Assembly: GCF_020532605.1 (NCBI RefSeq)
Contig: NZ_JAJATW010000001.1
Location: 124,001 to 188,000, forward strand
Direction: 5' to 3'
Origin: Marinomonas algarum
GTDB taxonomy: Bacteria > Pseudomonadota > Gammaproteobacteria > Pseudomonadales > Marinomonadaceae
Length of the DNA stretch: 64,000 nt
Under the pieces are notes generated by a model. That model did no database searches. It was not told the DNA's origin and saw only the letters and a program-made list of their open reading frames with translations. Below are positions 49,228 through 58,633 of the stretch, one piece after another (positions within the stretch are counted from its first letter, which is position 1; the number at the start of each line of letters is the position of its first letter). Both the position numbers and the translations under genes were made by a program.

Positions 49228-50316
49228 ATGTCTTTAACGCTGCAGAATGTATCGCGCGTTGTTGAAGGCGAGACGTGGATTGATGAGGTCAATTTGACCC
49301 TAGAACCCGGCTCCTTCAATGTTTTGCTCGGACGCACCTTGTCCGGTAAAACCACGCTGATGCGCCTTATGGCCGGTCTTGACCGACCCACCAAGGGAAA
49401 GATTCTCATGAATGGCGTCGACGTAACCGGTATGCCGGTGCGTGAACGCAATATTTCCATGGTGTATCAACAGTTCATCAACTACCCCAACCTCACCGTT
49501 TACGAAAACATCGCGTCACCGCTTCGTCTGGCCAATATGGATGAAAAAGAAGTCGATCGTCGAGTACGTGAAACCGCCACCATGCTGCGCATTGATCCTT
49601 TTCTCGATCGCTTGCCTTTGCAATTATCGGGTGGTCAGCAACAGCGTACCGCTATGGCACGCGCCTTGGTGAAAGATTCGCAAATCATCTTATTCGATGA
49701 ACCCCTAGTTAACCTAGATTACAAGCTGCGCGAAGAACTGCGTCAAGAATTGCGTGCATTGTTTAAAGCACGTAATTGCATTGCGATCTATGCCACCACC
49801 GAGCCCAACGAAGCTCTTGCATTAGGCGGCAACACCGCGGTACTCAACGAAGGCCGTTTGTTGCAAATGGGCCCCACCGCTGAGGTTTACCACCAGCCAA
49901 AAAACATCATCACCGCCGAGATGTTTTCTGAACCGCCTATTAACGTGGTGCCGGGTCGTGTCAGCGAAGAAGAAGTCACCTTTGACGATACCGTTCACTT
50001 TCGTTTGAACAACGATCTGCGCCGTCTGTCGCCCGGTGAATATCAATTTGGCGTGCGCGCCTCACACATTGGCTTAGTCCCCCATGCGGATGACGATCTG
50101 GAGTTACCGGTGCGTGTTGACCTTGCTGAAATCAGCGGATCAGAAACCTTTTTGCACGTCCATAACCCGCATTTCGATTTGGTTTTGCACCTTTCGGGGG
50201 TCCACGCCTATCACGTGGACCAAGAAATCAAGGTGTATTTCCCCACGCACAAGCTGTATGCCTTTGATGCAAACGGCACAATGGTGCATTCCCCAGCACG
50301 AATGAGGGAGCAATAA
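49228..50316 (+). CDS. glpS: Glycerol-type ABC importer ATPase 1 (GlpS-like)
   Basis: 362 residues from the ATG at 49228, preceded by AAGGTACTTACA; the frame extends 26 codons upstream. Walker A is unusual (GRTLSGKT, 35-42). The signature LSGGQQQRTAMARAL (133-147) and Walker B IILFDEPLVNLD are normal. The switch histidine is replaced: the block reads IYATTEP with Thr191. A C-terminal TOBE-type domain follows. First of six genes matching the Rhizobium glpSTPQUV glycerol importer order. Pairs with the next ATPase as a heterodimer. Confidence 0.88.
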   Translation: MSLTLQNVSRVVEGETWIDEVNLTLEPGSFNVLLGRTLSGKTTLMRLMAGLDRPTKGKILMNGVDVTGMPVRERNISMVYQQFINYPNLTVYENIASPLRLANMDEKEVDRRVRETATMLRIDPFLDRLPLQLSGGQQQRTAMARALVKDSQIILFDEPLVNLDYKLREELRQELRALFKARNCIAIYATTEPNEALALGGNTAVLNEGRLLQMGPTAEVYHQPKNIITAEMFSEPPINVVPGRVSEEEVTFDDTVHFRLNNDLRRLSPGEYQFGVRASHIGLVPHADDDLELPVRVDLAEISGSETFLHVHNPHFDLVLHLSGVHAYHVDQEIKVYFPTHKLYAFDANGTMVHSPARMREQ

Positions 50317-50318
50317 TC

Positions 50319-51452
50319 ATGGCCGCTATTACACTCAACGCCTTAGCGCACACTTACTCAGATAACCCAACGCGTCCAGAAGACTATGCGATTCGTGAGA
50401 TGACCCACGAATGGGAACAAGGCGGTGCCTTTGCCCTACTTGGCCCTTCTGGTTGTGGTAAATCGACTCTTTTGAACATTATTTCAGGGTTATTAGAGCC
50501 CTCTGATGGCGAAGTCTTGTTTGATGGCAAGCGCGTTAACGAACTCAAACCCGAGGAGCGCAACATCGCTCAGGTTTTCCAATTCCCCGTGGTGTACGAC
50601 ACCATGACGGTGTTTGATAACCTTGCTTTCCCGCTGCGCAACATTGGCGTGCCGGAACACAAAATCAAATCCAAAGTGTTTGAAGTGGCTGACATCTTGG
50701 AATTGTCCGACCAACTCAAACGCAAAGCCAAAGGTTTGTCGGCGGATCAGAAACAAAAAGTCTCCATGGGACGCGGCCTGGTGCGTGACGATGTGTCGGC
50801 GATTTTGTTCGACGAACCATTAACCGTCATCGATCCACAGCTTAAATGGAAATTGCGTCGCAAACTCAAGCAAATCCACGAGCAATTTAACATCACTATG
50901 GTGTATGTGACCCACGATCAGCTCGAAGCGTCCACATTCGCCGATAAAATTGCGGTGATGTACCAAGGTCAAATTGTCCAATTTGGCACCCCTCGTGAAT
51001 TGTTTGAAGAACCCGCACACACTTTTGTCGGTTACTTTATTGGCAGCCCAGGCATGAACTTTTTCGAGGTGGAATTGAACGACACGCTCCGCTTTGGCGA
51101 GCACGAAATCGCCACCAGCGACGCCATGCTGTCTCGCCTAAAGAACCTACCGGCAAAGAAAATCACCGTCGGCATTCGCCCAGAGTTTGTGCATGTCTGG
51201 GAAGGCAAAAATGATGATGCGTTTAAAGTCGATGTGGATTTTATTGAAGACCTAGGCACCTATAAGATTTTGTCTTTCTTGTTCAATGGCCAAACCATGA
51301 AAGCGCGTTTAAGCGAAGACCAAGCCATCCCTTCAGGGCAAATTTATGTGAGCTTTCCGGAACAATGGACCAAGGTGTATGTGGACGACTATCTCGTCAA
51401 TATGACCGAACCGGCCGTTAATCAAACCGAGGAGATCCACCATGCAAACTAA
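50319..51452 (+). CDS. glpT: Glycerol-type ABC importer ATPase 2 (GlpT-like)
   Basis: 377 residues. Walker A LGPSGCGKST (41-50), Q-loop VFQFPVVYDTMTV, Walker B AILFDEPLTVID and switch histidine VYVTHD (His199) are normal. The signature motif reads LSADQKQKVSMGRGLV (140-155) in place of LSGGQ. Fused C-terminal TOBE domain. It starts two bases after the glpS stop. The name follows the Rhizobium ABC gene and is not the E. coli GlpT antiporter. Confidence 0.88.
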   Translation: MAAITLNALAHTYSDNPTRPEDYAIREMTHEWEQGGAFALLGPSGCGKSTLLNIISGLLEPSDGEVLFDGKRVNELKPEERNIAQVFQFPVVYDTMTVFDNLAFPLRNIGVPEHKIKSKVFEVADILELSDQLKRKAKGLSADQKQKVSMGRGLVRDDVSAILFDEPLTVIDPQLKWKLRRKLKQIHEQFNITMVYVTHDQLEASTFADKIAVMYQGQIVQFGTPRELFEEPAHTFVGYFIGSPGMNFFEVELNDTLRFGEHEIATSDAMLSRLKNLPAKKITVGIRPEFVHVWEGKNDDAFKVDVDFIEDLGTYKILSFLFNGQTMKARLSEDQAIPSGQIYVSFPEQWTKVYVDDYLVNMTEPAVNQTEEIHHAN

Positions 51453-52311
51453 AGTCGAGAACAACAAGGCATGGTTCCTTGTGATGCCCGTTTTCCTGAT
51501 CGTTGCCTTTTCTGCCATCATTCCTTTGATGACGGTGGTGAACTATTCGGTACAGGATATCTTTGATCCTTATACGCGCTACTTTGTGGGTACGGAATGG
51601 TTCAAACAAGTCATGCTCGACAGCCGTCTGCATGAAGCCTTGTTACGTCAATTTTTGTACTCTTTTACTATCTTAGCCATTGAAGTGCCATTGGGTATTT
51701 GTGTGGCTTTGATGATGCCAACCAAAGGTCGAGGCGCGTCGTTAGCGTTAATCTTGGTGGCCATTCCTTTGCTGATCCCATGGAACGTTGTAGGCACCAT
51801 TTGGCAGATTTTCGGTCGCGCAGACATCGGCTTGTTCGGTGCCTTTATGAGCGGCATTGGTGTGGATTATAACTACGCGTCTGATCCGACCGACGCTTGG
51901 TTGACCGTGGTTCTGATGGATGTCTGGCATTGGACCCCTTTGGTGGCGCTCTTGTGCTACTCAGGGTTACGCGCCATCCCTGAAGTCTATTACCAAGCCG
52001 CGCGCATCGACCAGGCCTCACGCTGGGCGGTGTTCCGTTACATTCAGTTGCCTAAATTGACCAATGTGTTGATCATCGGTGTGCTGCTACGCTTTATGGA
52101 CTCCTTCATGATTTACACCGAACCCTTTGTATTGACCGGCGGTGGCCCTGGCAGCTCAACCACGTTTTTGAGTCAGTCTTTGGTTCAACAAGCCATCGGT
52201 CAATTTGACCTAGGCCCTGCGGCGGCGTTCTCGCTGGTGTATTTCTTAATCATTCTGCTCGTATGTTGGGTGTTCTACACCACCATTATGAACATGCAAA
52301 AAGACAAGTAG
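51442..52311 (+). CDS. glpP: Glycerol-type ABC importer permease 1 (GlpP-like)
   Basis: 289 residues with about six helices; first helix WFLVMPVFLIVAFSAIIPLM. The cytoplasmic EAA-type loop is YYQAARIDQASRWAVFRYIQLP. Typical MalF-type inner-membrane subunit. Its start overlaps the preceding ATPase gene by 11 bases. Confidence 0.9.
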   Translation: MQTKVENNKAWFLVMPVFLIVAFSAIIPLMTVVNYSVQDIFDPYTRYFVGTEWFKQVMLDSRLHEALLRQFLYSFTILAIEVPLGICVALMMPTKGRGASLALILVAIPLLIPWNVVGTIWQIFGRADIGLFGAFMSGIGVDYNYASDPTDAWLTVVLMDVWHWTPLVALLCYSGLRAIPEVYYQAARIDQASRWAVFRYIQLPKLTNVLIIGVLLRFMDSFMIYTEPFVLTGGGPGSSTTFLSQSLVQQAIGQFDLGPAAAFSLVYFLIILLVCWVFYTTIMNMQKDK

Positions 52312-52320
52312 GAGCGAATC

Positions 52321-53199
52321 ATGACGCACTCTTCCACCCCTATTGCTCATAAACAGCAAGCACCGGTGCACAGCCGTGCTGAGCGTAAAGCTCGAAATGC
52401 AACGCTACGCGGTCGTTTCGGTCTGGTGCTGTACCTGGTGTTATTGCTGTTGCCGATTTATTGGTTAGTGAACATGTCGTTCAAAACCAACACGGAAATC
52501 CTCAGTGGTCTGTCTTTTTACCCTGCGGATTTCACCCTAGAAAACTACGCGAAGATTTTCAGTGATTCGACCTGGTACATGGGCTATTTGAATTCCATTC
52601 TCTATGTGTCGATGAACATGATCATCAGTTTGCTGGTGGCGTTACCGGCGGCCTATGCGTTTAGTCGTTATAAGTTTATTGGCGATAAGCACATGTTTTT
52701 CTGGCTACTGTCTAACCGTATGGCACCGCCTGCGGTGTTCTTACTGCCTTTCTTTCAGCTCTACTCTTCTGTGGGCTTATTCGACACCCACATTGCTGTG
52801 GCGCTGGCCCATTGTATCTTTACCGTGCCACTGGCGGTGTGGATCTTGGAAGGTTTTATGAGCGGTGTGCCCCGTGAAATTGATGAAACCGCCTACATTG
52901 ACGGTTACTCATTTCCAAAGTTCTTTGTGCGCATTTTCATTCCTTTGATTCGCTCTGGGATCGGCGTAACGGCGTTTTTCTGCTTTATGTTTTCATGGGT
53001 AGAGCTCTTGCTGGCACGCACTCTGACCTCGGTCGAGGCTAAACCGATTGCCGCTATTATGACCCGTACTGTCTCTGCATCGGGTATGGATTGGGGCTTG
53101 TTGGCGGCGGCCGGGGTCTTAACCATCATTCCAGGTATGTTGGTGATTTATTTTGTTCGTAACCATGTCGCGAAGGGCTTTGCCCTTGGCCGAGTATAA
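52321..53199 (+). CDS. glpQ: Glycerol-type ABC importer permease 2 (GlpQ-like)
   Basis: 292 residues, about six helices, MalG-type. The EAA-type loop is EIDETAYIDGYSFPKFFVRIFIP. It has a hydrophilic N-terminal stretch (about 30 residues, basic) before the first helix. Preceded by AGGAGCGAATC. Confidence 0.9.
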   Translation: MTHSSTPIAHKQQAPVHSRAERKARNATLRGRFGLVLYLVLLLLPIYWLVNMSFKTNTEILSGLSFYPADFTLENYAKIFSDSTWYMGYLNSILYVSMNMIISLLVALPAAYAFSRYKFIGDKHMFFWLLSNRMAPPAVFLLPFFQLYSSVGLFDTHIAVALAHCIFTVPLAVWILEGFMSGVPREIDETAYIDGYSFPKFFVRIFIPLIRSGIGVTAFFCFMFSWVELLLARTLTSVEAKPIAAIMTRTVSASGMDWGLLAAAGVLTIIPGMLVIYFVRNHVAKGFALGRV

Positions 53200-53210
53200 G
53201 GGGAATTATC

Positions 53211-53483
53211 ATGGCTTGGATGTCTTGGACATTACCCACTGCGCTGTTTTTTATTGGCATCGGAGTGATCTTGGTCGGTATGACCACTTGGCAGATTATC
53301 TCACCGACGATTGAACGCCGTGGCTTTTTGCCATTGGCGACGACCCGTGGGGATCGCTTATTTATTGGCCTGCTAAGCAGTGCTTTTATCCACCTCGCAT
53401 TCGTTGCTTTAACGGATGTCAACATTGCGGTCGCGACCGTGATGTGCGCTTTCTGGATGGTGATCCTGATGCGCTGGGGTTAG
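53211..53483 (+). CDS. glpU: Small membrane protein of the importer, DUF2160 (GlpU-like)
   Basis: 90 residues with three hydrophobic segments (WTLPTALFFIGIGVILVGM; LFIGLLSSAFIHLAFVAL; IAVATVMCAFWMVILM). It corresponds to the small DUF2160 protein that accompanies glycerol importers of this type. Role in the complex not known. Confidence 0.85.
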   Translation: MAWMSWTLPTALFFIGIGVILVGMTTWQIISPTIERRGFLPLATTRGDRLFIGLLSSAFIHLAFVALTDVNIAVATVMCAFWMVILMRWG

Positions 53484-53593
53484 GTCATATTTTCATCACT
53501 GAAAATCGATGACTTGTTACAACCTATGGACTGTCTTGCACGGAAGCACACGTTTAAAACCAAAAGAAACACGAAACTTTGTTGAGGTATTTC

Positions 53594-55318
53594 ATGCACT
53601 ACAATAAGAAAAAAATTGCACTCGCCGCCTTACCTTTTGCCGTTATGATGCACTCTGCCACGCTGTGGGCCGATGCGTATTCTGATGCCGCAGAAAAATG
53701 GGTAGACACCGAATTCGCTGCGTCCACACTGACTAAGCAACAACAGCTTGATGAACTGCAGTGGTTTACTGACGCGGCGGAACGTTTCCGTGGTATGGAA
53801 ATCAATGTGGCGTCTGAAACGCTCACAACGCATAAATACGAATCTCAAGTGCTTGCAAAAGCCTTTGAAGAAATCACTGGGATCAAGGTCAATCACGACT
53901 TGATCCAAGAAGGCGATGTGGTTGAAAAGCTGCAAACTCAAATGCAATCCGGTCGTAATATTTACGATGCCTACGTGAATGACTCTGACTTGATCGGTAC
54001 GCATTTCCGTTACGGTAAAGTCGTGCCTATCTCAGACATGATCGCTGGCGATGGCAAAGATGTGACCTCCCCTACGTTGGATTTGGCGGATTTCATCGGT
54101 TTGGACTTTACCACTGGCCCAGACGGTAAGCTTTACCAATTGCCAACGCAGCAGTTCGCTAACTTGTACTGGTTCCGTGCGGATTGGTTTGCCCGTGACG
54201 ATTTGAAAGCGAAGTTTAAATCCATTTACGGCTACGACCTCGGTGTGCCTGTGAACTGGTCGGCCTATGAAGACATCGCGGAATTCTTTACCGATAAAGT
54301 CAAAACGATCGATGGCGAACCGGTATACGGCCACATGGATTATGGTAAAAAAGACCCATCTTTAGGCTGGCGTTTCACCGATGCTTGGTTCTCTATGGCT
54401 GGCGCTGGCGATAAAGGCACACCAAACGGTTTGCCGGTTGACGAATGGGGTATTCGTATTAAAGACGCGTGTTCACCGGTGGGTTCCAGTGTGTCTCGTG
54501 GCGGTGCAACAAACGGCCCTGCTGCCGTGTATGCAACAACGAAATACGTTGAATGGCTGCGTAAGTATGCGCCACCAGAAGCACAAGGCATGACCTTCTC
54601 TGAATCTGGCCCTGTGCCAGCGCAAGGCGGCGTGGCTCAGCAAATTTTCTGGTACACCGCGTTTACGGCGGACATGACGACCAAAGGCTTGCCTGTGGTA
54701 AACGAAGACGGCACGCCAAAATGGCGTATGGCGCCATCGCCGGTTGGGCCATACTGGGAAGAAGGCATGAAAAAAGGCTATCAGGACGTAGGCGCCTGGA
54801 CCTTTATGAATTCAACGCCAACCGATCGTCGTCTTGCTGCTTGGTTGTACGCCCAGTTCACCACGGCAAAAACAGTGTCGTTGCAAAAAACTTTGGTTGG
54901 CTTAACGCCGATTCGTGAGTCAGATATCAATTCACCGGAAATGGCAGAAGCCGCACCTAAGCTGGGTGGTTTGGTGGAATTCTACAAGGGGCCAGCGCGT
55001 AAGCAGTGGTCACCGACTGGGATCAACGTGCCAGATTATCCTAAGCTAGCGCAACTTTGGTGGCAGTACATTTCTCAAGCCGCCAGCGGCGAAGCCACAC
55101 CTCAAGAAGCGTTGAATGGTTTGGCAGAAGCACAGGATAAAGTGATGATGCGTTTGGAACGCGCTAAGGTACAGCCTTTGTGTGGTCCTAAACTCAACAC
55201 GCCTCGCGACGAAGCTTACTGGTTAGCGCAACCGGGCGCACCGAAAGCGAAATTGTCTAACGAGAAACCTCAAGGCGTGACCGTGTCTTACGATGCGCTA
55301 TTACGTTCTTGGGAATAA
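53594..55318 (+). CDS. glpV: Glycerol-type ABC importer substrate-binding protein (GlpV-like)
   Basis: 574 residues from the ATG at 53594, preceded by TTGAGGTATTTC. Signal peptide (LAALPFAVMMHSATLWADA). The mature protein is a large periplasmic binding protein of the extracellular solute-binding family 1 (NVASETLTTHKYESQVLAKAF; YQLPTQQFANLYWFRADWF; MAPSPVGPYWEEGMKKGYQD). Large size is normal for GlpV. Glycerol as ligand is inferred from family and gene order. Confidence 0.88.
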   Translation: MHYNKKKIALAALPFAVMMHSATLWADAYSDAAEKWVDTEFAASTLTKQQQLDELQWFTDAAERFRGMEINVASETLTTHKYESQVLAKAFEEITGIKVNHDLIQEGDVVEKLQTQMQSGRNIYDAYVNDSDLIGTHFRYGKVVPISDMIAGDGKDVTSPTLDLADFIGLDFTTGPDGKLYQLPTQQFANLYWFRADWFARDDLKAKFKSIYGYDLGVPVNWSAYEDIAEFFTDKVKTIDGEPVYGHMDYGKKDPSLGWRFTDAWFSMAGAGDKGTPNGLPVDEWGIRIKDACSPVGSSVSRGGATNGPAAVYATTKYVEWLRKYAPPEAQGMTFSESGPVPAQGGVAQQIFWYTAFTADMTTKGLPVVNEDGTPKWRMAPSPVGPYWEEGMKKGYQDVGAWTFMNSTPTDRRLAAWLYAQFTTAKTVSLQKTLVGLTPIRESDINSPEMAEAAPKLGGLVEFYKGPARKQWSPTGINVPDYPKLAQLWWQYISQAASGEATPQEALNGLAEAQDKVMMRLERAKVQPLCGPKLNTPRDEAYWLAQPGAPKAKLSNEKPQGVTVSYDALLRSWE

Positions 55319-55394
55319 ACCGCTTGATTAAGCGGTCATGACAGACGGTTAGGCGTTCTAGCCTGTCTTATTGACCGCTTTTATCAGGCAGTAT

Positions 55395-55427
55395 AAAACC
55401 TCGGCCATGTGCCGAGGTTTTTTATTG
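55395..55427 (+). terminator. Intrinsic terminator of the glp importer operon
   Basis: AAAACCTCGGC and GCCGAGGTTTTTT around a five-base loop with a long T-run on the plus strand. Confidence 0.9.
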
Positions 55428-55540
55428 ACGGTGGTCCATTCACAATCATTTTAGACATCAACTTAGTAGGCCCTGCCACTTTATTTATCCACCACATATC
55501 CCGCAGAACCTTTTACTTAACTACTATAGCTTAGGGAAGA

Positions 55541-55846
55541 TTAAGCGACGGGAGCTTTGTTAATAGTAGATAATGGTGTGTTAACATCAAAGATCTGACC
55601 ACGCACTTCTTTCACGCCCATTTCTTTTAAACGGGCAGTGTGCATCTCAAGGTAAGCGTTCGCTGATACTTCATCTTCAAACAAGTAAATGCCACCAGCG
55701 ACTTGGTTCGCTTGATTTTCCGTCCACACTTTCCAAATAAAGCCAGGCTCATTATTAATGGATTCAGCCAACCCAACTAAAGCATTGGACATTTCTTCAC
55801 CAAAAGGTCCTGCGAAATCAAAATCAACCTGTAATAATTTTCTCAT
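55541..55846 (-). CDS. YdhR-like putative monooxygenase (antibiotic-biosynthesis-monooxygenase fold)
   Basis: 101 residues, ferredoxin-like ABM fold. It opens with [16 protein letters not shown] and continues with [27 protein letters not shown], typical of YdhR proteins, which are dimeric and cofactor-free in the known structure. Start ATG with AGGAGCAAAGC upstream. Substrate unknown. Confidence 0.88.
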   Translation of the reverse strand: MRKLLQVDFDFAGPFGEEMSNALVGLAESINNEPGFIWKVWTENQANQVAGGIYLFEDEVSANAYLEMHTARLKEMGVKEVRGQIFDVNTPLSTINKAPVA

Positions 55847-56312
55847 GCTTTGCTCCTATTGTGTTGTAAAACGGGTAGTAGTCCGTGCCATAAACGCGAT
55901 TATAGCGTTTGTCTGTTTATTTTTTCAAAGGTCTATTGATCCGAGACGAGTGCTCTACTACTAGCTTTGACGTATTCCGTTCGAATGGGCTGCTTGTCTA
56001 CTCTAGGGCGCTTCTTGAGAAGACGAACCTCATGGGAAGCAGTCATTCGCCCTCTTCCAGGTTTTTCTTGCAAAAACCGGATTAACCATAGATGTTGTGC
56101 GTTTAGTCAATTTTCAGTCGAGGTTCATCTAATGAGGTTAACGGTAGGTACTGACTCAACATGGTCTTTAAGAGTCTGGATTTGCGGGACTAGTCGTTGC
56201 TTATTGTTGATCGTATTTTCCTGGCAAGTTTATTCTGGCTTAACATGATAAAAAATTCAGTATAATTGAACGTTCAGCACATAATTTCAATCATAAAGCG
56301 AAGGGATCAAAC
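55847..56312. other. Gene-free stretch with several hairpins
   Basis: 466 bases without a convincing gene. A 93-codon plus frame and a shorter minus frame are open, but both have odd, non-family composition. Pairing is strong: CGAATG-GG-CTGCTT (55982-55995) with AAGCAG-T-CATTCG (56037-56049), an inner CTTCT/AGAAG stem, and GGTTTTT/AAAAACC near 56059-56079. It may be an unlabelled structured RNA or the remnant of a mobile element. A promoter at the right end is listed separately. Confidence 0.4.
56261..56276 (+). promoter_or_regulatory. -10 element overlapped by a 10-base operator-like palindrome
   Basis: TATAAT (56261-56266) is followed at once by TGAACGTTCA (56267-56276), a perfect palindrome of TetR-operator type over the expected start of the 56313 gene. 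A weak -35 (TTAACA) lies 15 bases upstream of the -10. Confidence 0.5.
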
Positions 56313-56948
56313 ATGGCGTTTTTACATACTGGCACTGTTTTAACGACTTTACTGCTCTTAACATCACTAAATGCGAACGCAGATGATCTTAGCAAACAGG
56401 GCAACAGCACCCTTAGAGAAATGAATGAGGACTTAGTAGAGGAGTTAAATGAACGCACAGGCATTAAGCACAGCATCCCAAATACACTGAAAGTATCAAT
56501 GTCAAAAAGAAAAGTGGCCTCTGACAAACAAAAGCTGATTGATAACCTAAACAGGTTAGAAAACATCAAGGGCGAGCTAAATACGAGAGTAGCAGACAGA
56601 AAAAACGCCCCTTCTTACAATGACATCGTGGCCATCACCATTAATAACGTACACGTGACTGGACCGAGAAACTATTATTTCCCCAACGCTTCTACCACCC
56701 CTGTATTCACTATCACCAGAGGCGACCAAGTGACTAATATCATTCACTCAGACTTTGAAAATGTACGGAAAAACACCGGCTACAGCATCGTTTATCGCGC
56801 CGTATATGGTGAAGACGGAAGCGTGATTCTTAACGGGACAAAAATTGAAAACCAACCTCAATCAAAAGTAGCATTCACCGTTGATGTAGATGACCGCGAT
56901 TTTATGGTCAACGCGAATGTCAGCATAAGTAAAAGCGGTTGGAACTAG
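56313..56948 (+). CDS. Secreted protein of unknown family
   Basis: 211 residues with a signal peptide (TTLLLLTSLNANA, cleavage about residue 23). The mature chain begins with an acidic helical part (EMNEDLVEELNERT; KLIDNLNRLENIKGEL) and ends with a beta-rich part (IVAITINNVHVTGPRNYYFP; SKVAFTVDVDDRDFMV). No cysteines. I recognise no family. Isolated between unrelated genes. Confidence 0.65.
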   Translation: MAFLHTGTVLTTLLLLTSLNANADDLSKQGNSTLREMNEDLVEELNERTGIKHSIPNTLKVSMSKRKVASDKQKLIDNLNRLENIKGELNTRVADRKNAPSYNDIVAITINNVHVTGPRNYYFPNASTTPVFTITRGDQVTNIIHSDFENVRKNTGYSIVYRAVYGEDGSVILNGTKIENQPQSKVAFTVDVDDRDFMVNANVSISKSGWN

Positions 56949-57145
56949 TGTTTACTTGCCTCTGACATACCTTCTATATGAGAATTTATAGCGGATCCAA
57001 GAGCGCCTGCGGCTTTTATATAGCTCTTCTCACGTGGATGAATCACCCTCTTGGAATCCACTTGTACAAATGATTGAACCTTTATTCAAAGATCTGTAAG
57101 TGGAAAATCCTTTTCGTTTTAATTAGTTGGATTCACCCACTGAAT

Positions 57146-58327
57146 TCACACAACATACTGCCCTGCACAGTAACCGCTGGCCCAGGCCCACTGGAAATTA
57201 TACCCCCCCAACCAACCTGTGACGTCGAGCACTTCTCCGATGAAGTACACGCCTTTCTGTTTTTGTGACTCAAAGGTTTTTGAAGAAATTTCGTTGGTAT
57301 TCACGCCACCCAAGGTAACCTCTGCGGTTCGATAACCTTCCGTACCATTGGGCTTGATGTCAAAATGAGAAAGGTAGTGATTCAACTGTTCAATCTGCTC
57401 ATTAGAGATTTGCGCACTGCGCTCACTCAGCCAAGAATGCTCTTCTTTCACCAGTTCCACTAAGCGTTTAGGTAAAAGGTTGGACAATACGCTTTCATAA
57501 CTCTTTTTAGGGGTGTCTTGTCTTATCTTACTCAGATCATTCACTGTTAAATTCGGTGTAATATTCACTGCAAGCGCTTCACCTGGTTGCCAAAAGTTCG
57601 TAATCTGCAAAATCGCTGGTCCACTTACACCGCGGTGTGTAAACAGCATAGGTTCTTTAAAACTTACCCCATTGGATGACACCTCAGTATCACACGCCAT
57701 GCCTGATAACGTCGATAACTGAGCTTTACGCTCTGGCTGAATCGTAATAGGCACTAAGCTGGCACGAGTAGCAAGAACATCATGGCCTATTTGCTTCGCT
57801 ATCTCATAGCCAAACCCCGTTGCCCCCATGGTTGGGATAGACAAGCCCCCCGTGGCAACCACAAGCGACGTGCATTGAAAAGTGCCTTGGCTGGTGGTTA
57901 ACTGGGTGTAATCGTCATGAAACTCGATGTGCTTAATGTCGGTGCTTAATTTCAGCTGAGCACCAGACCACTCAAGCTCAGTCAAAAGAATACTCAACAA
58001 GTCTTTAGCAGAGTGTTCACAAAACAATTGCCCTGGTGTTTTTTCTATGTAATCAAGTCCATGACGATCCACGAGATCAACAAAATCCTGCGGTGAATAG
58101 CGTTTTAGAGCCGAAATACAAAAATACGCATTGTCAGACAAAAAATGTTTTGGCGCGGCGTCCATGTTCGTGAAATTGCAGCGCCCTCCTCCCGACATGA
58201 GAATTTTTTTGCCTGCTTTATTAGCGTGGTCCAATACCAAAACACGCTTGCCTCGATACCCTGCCGTCGCGGCACACATCAAACCAGATGCACCAGCACC
58301 AATCACAATCACGTCGACTTTATCCAC
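57146..58327 (-). CDS. yhiN: BaiN/YhiN (HI0933) family FAD-dependent oxidoreductase
   Basis: 393 residues, GTG start at 58327 with AGAGGTGAGTT just upstream. The FAD-binding motif VIVIGAGASGLMCAATAG, the family block GKKILMSGGGRCNFTN, and FTHRGVSGPAILQ are present. The C-terminal region ends WLGGYNFQWAWASGY. Members are soluble flavoproteins of unclear role (the clostridial relative is BaiN). Confidence 0.92.
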   Translation of the reverse strand: MDKVDVIVIGAGASGLMCAATAGYRGKRVLVLDHANKAGKKILMSGGGRCNFTNMDAAPKHFLSDNAYFCISALKRYSPQDFVDLVDRHGLDYIEKTPGQLFCEHSAKDLLSILLTELEWSGAQLKLSTDIKHIEFHDDYTQLTTSQGTFQCTSLVVATGGLSIPTMGATGFGYEIAKQIGHDVLATRASLVPITIQPERKAQLSTLSGMACDTEVSSNGVSFKEPMLFTHRGVSGPAILQITNFWQPGEALAVNITPNLTVNDLSKIRQDTPKKSYESVLSNLLPKRLVELVKEEHSWLSERSAQISNEQIEQLNHYLSHFDIKPNGTEGYRTAEVTLGGVNTNEISSKTFESQKQKGVYFIGEVLDVTGWLGGYNFQWAWASGYCAGQYVV

Positions 58328-58633
58328 AACTCACCTCTCTTTACATTAGTGGCGCCATTATAGAGCCTCACTTTTTTAATGCTATGACCCCAACGCACTA
58401 TATAAGAGTAAAAGATATAAAGAGTAGCGGTAAAAGGCATACAGAAGAAGACTCTCATCTTGTCCACAAAAACCGTTAAAAAGCCTGTGGGCATCATAAA
58501 AATATTCATGTTTTTCATATAGTTGCATGAAATCAAACATTCTTTACAGAAACACAAAAAAAATAAATATCAAGCGTAAAAAGCATTTTGTTGTTAAAAA
58601 AATCAAAAAAAAAACAATGATACTGTACAAAAA
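58328..58633. other. AT-rich intergenic region
   Basis: About 300 bases between the divergent flavoprotein and LexA-box gene. Very A/T-rich near 58550-58620. No supported gene; a degenerate half-site resembling a LexA box (CTGT-N8-ACTG at 58623-58638) overlaps the first full box. Confidence 0.4.

Noticed and set aside
55967-56248. 93-codon plus-strand frame as a gene
   Set aside because: Composition rich in Arg, Cys and Trp, no ribosome site, no family resemblance, and it overlaps strong hairpins; treated as non-coding.
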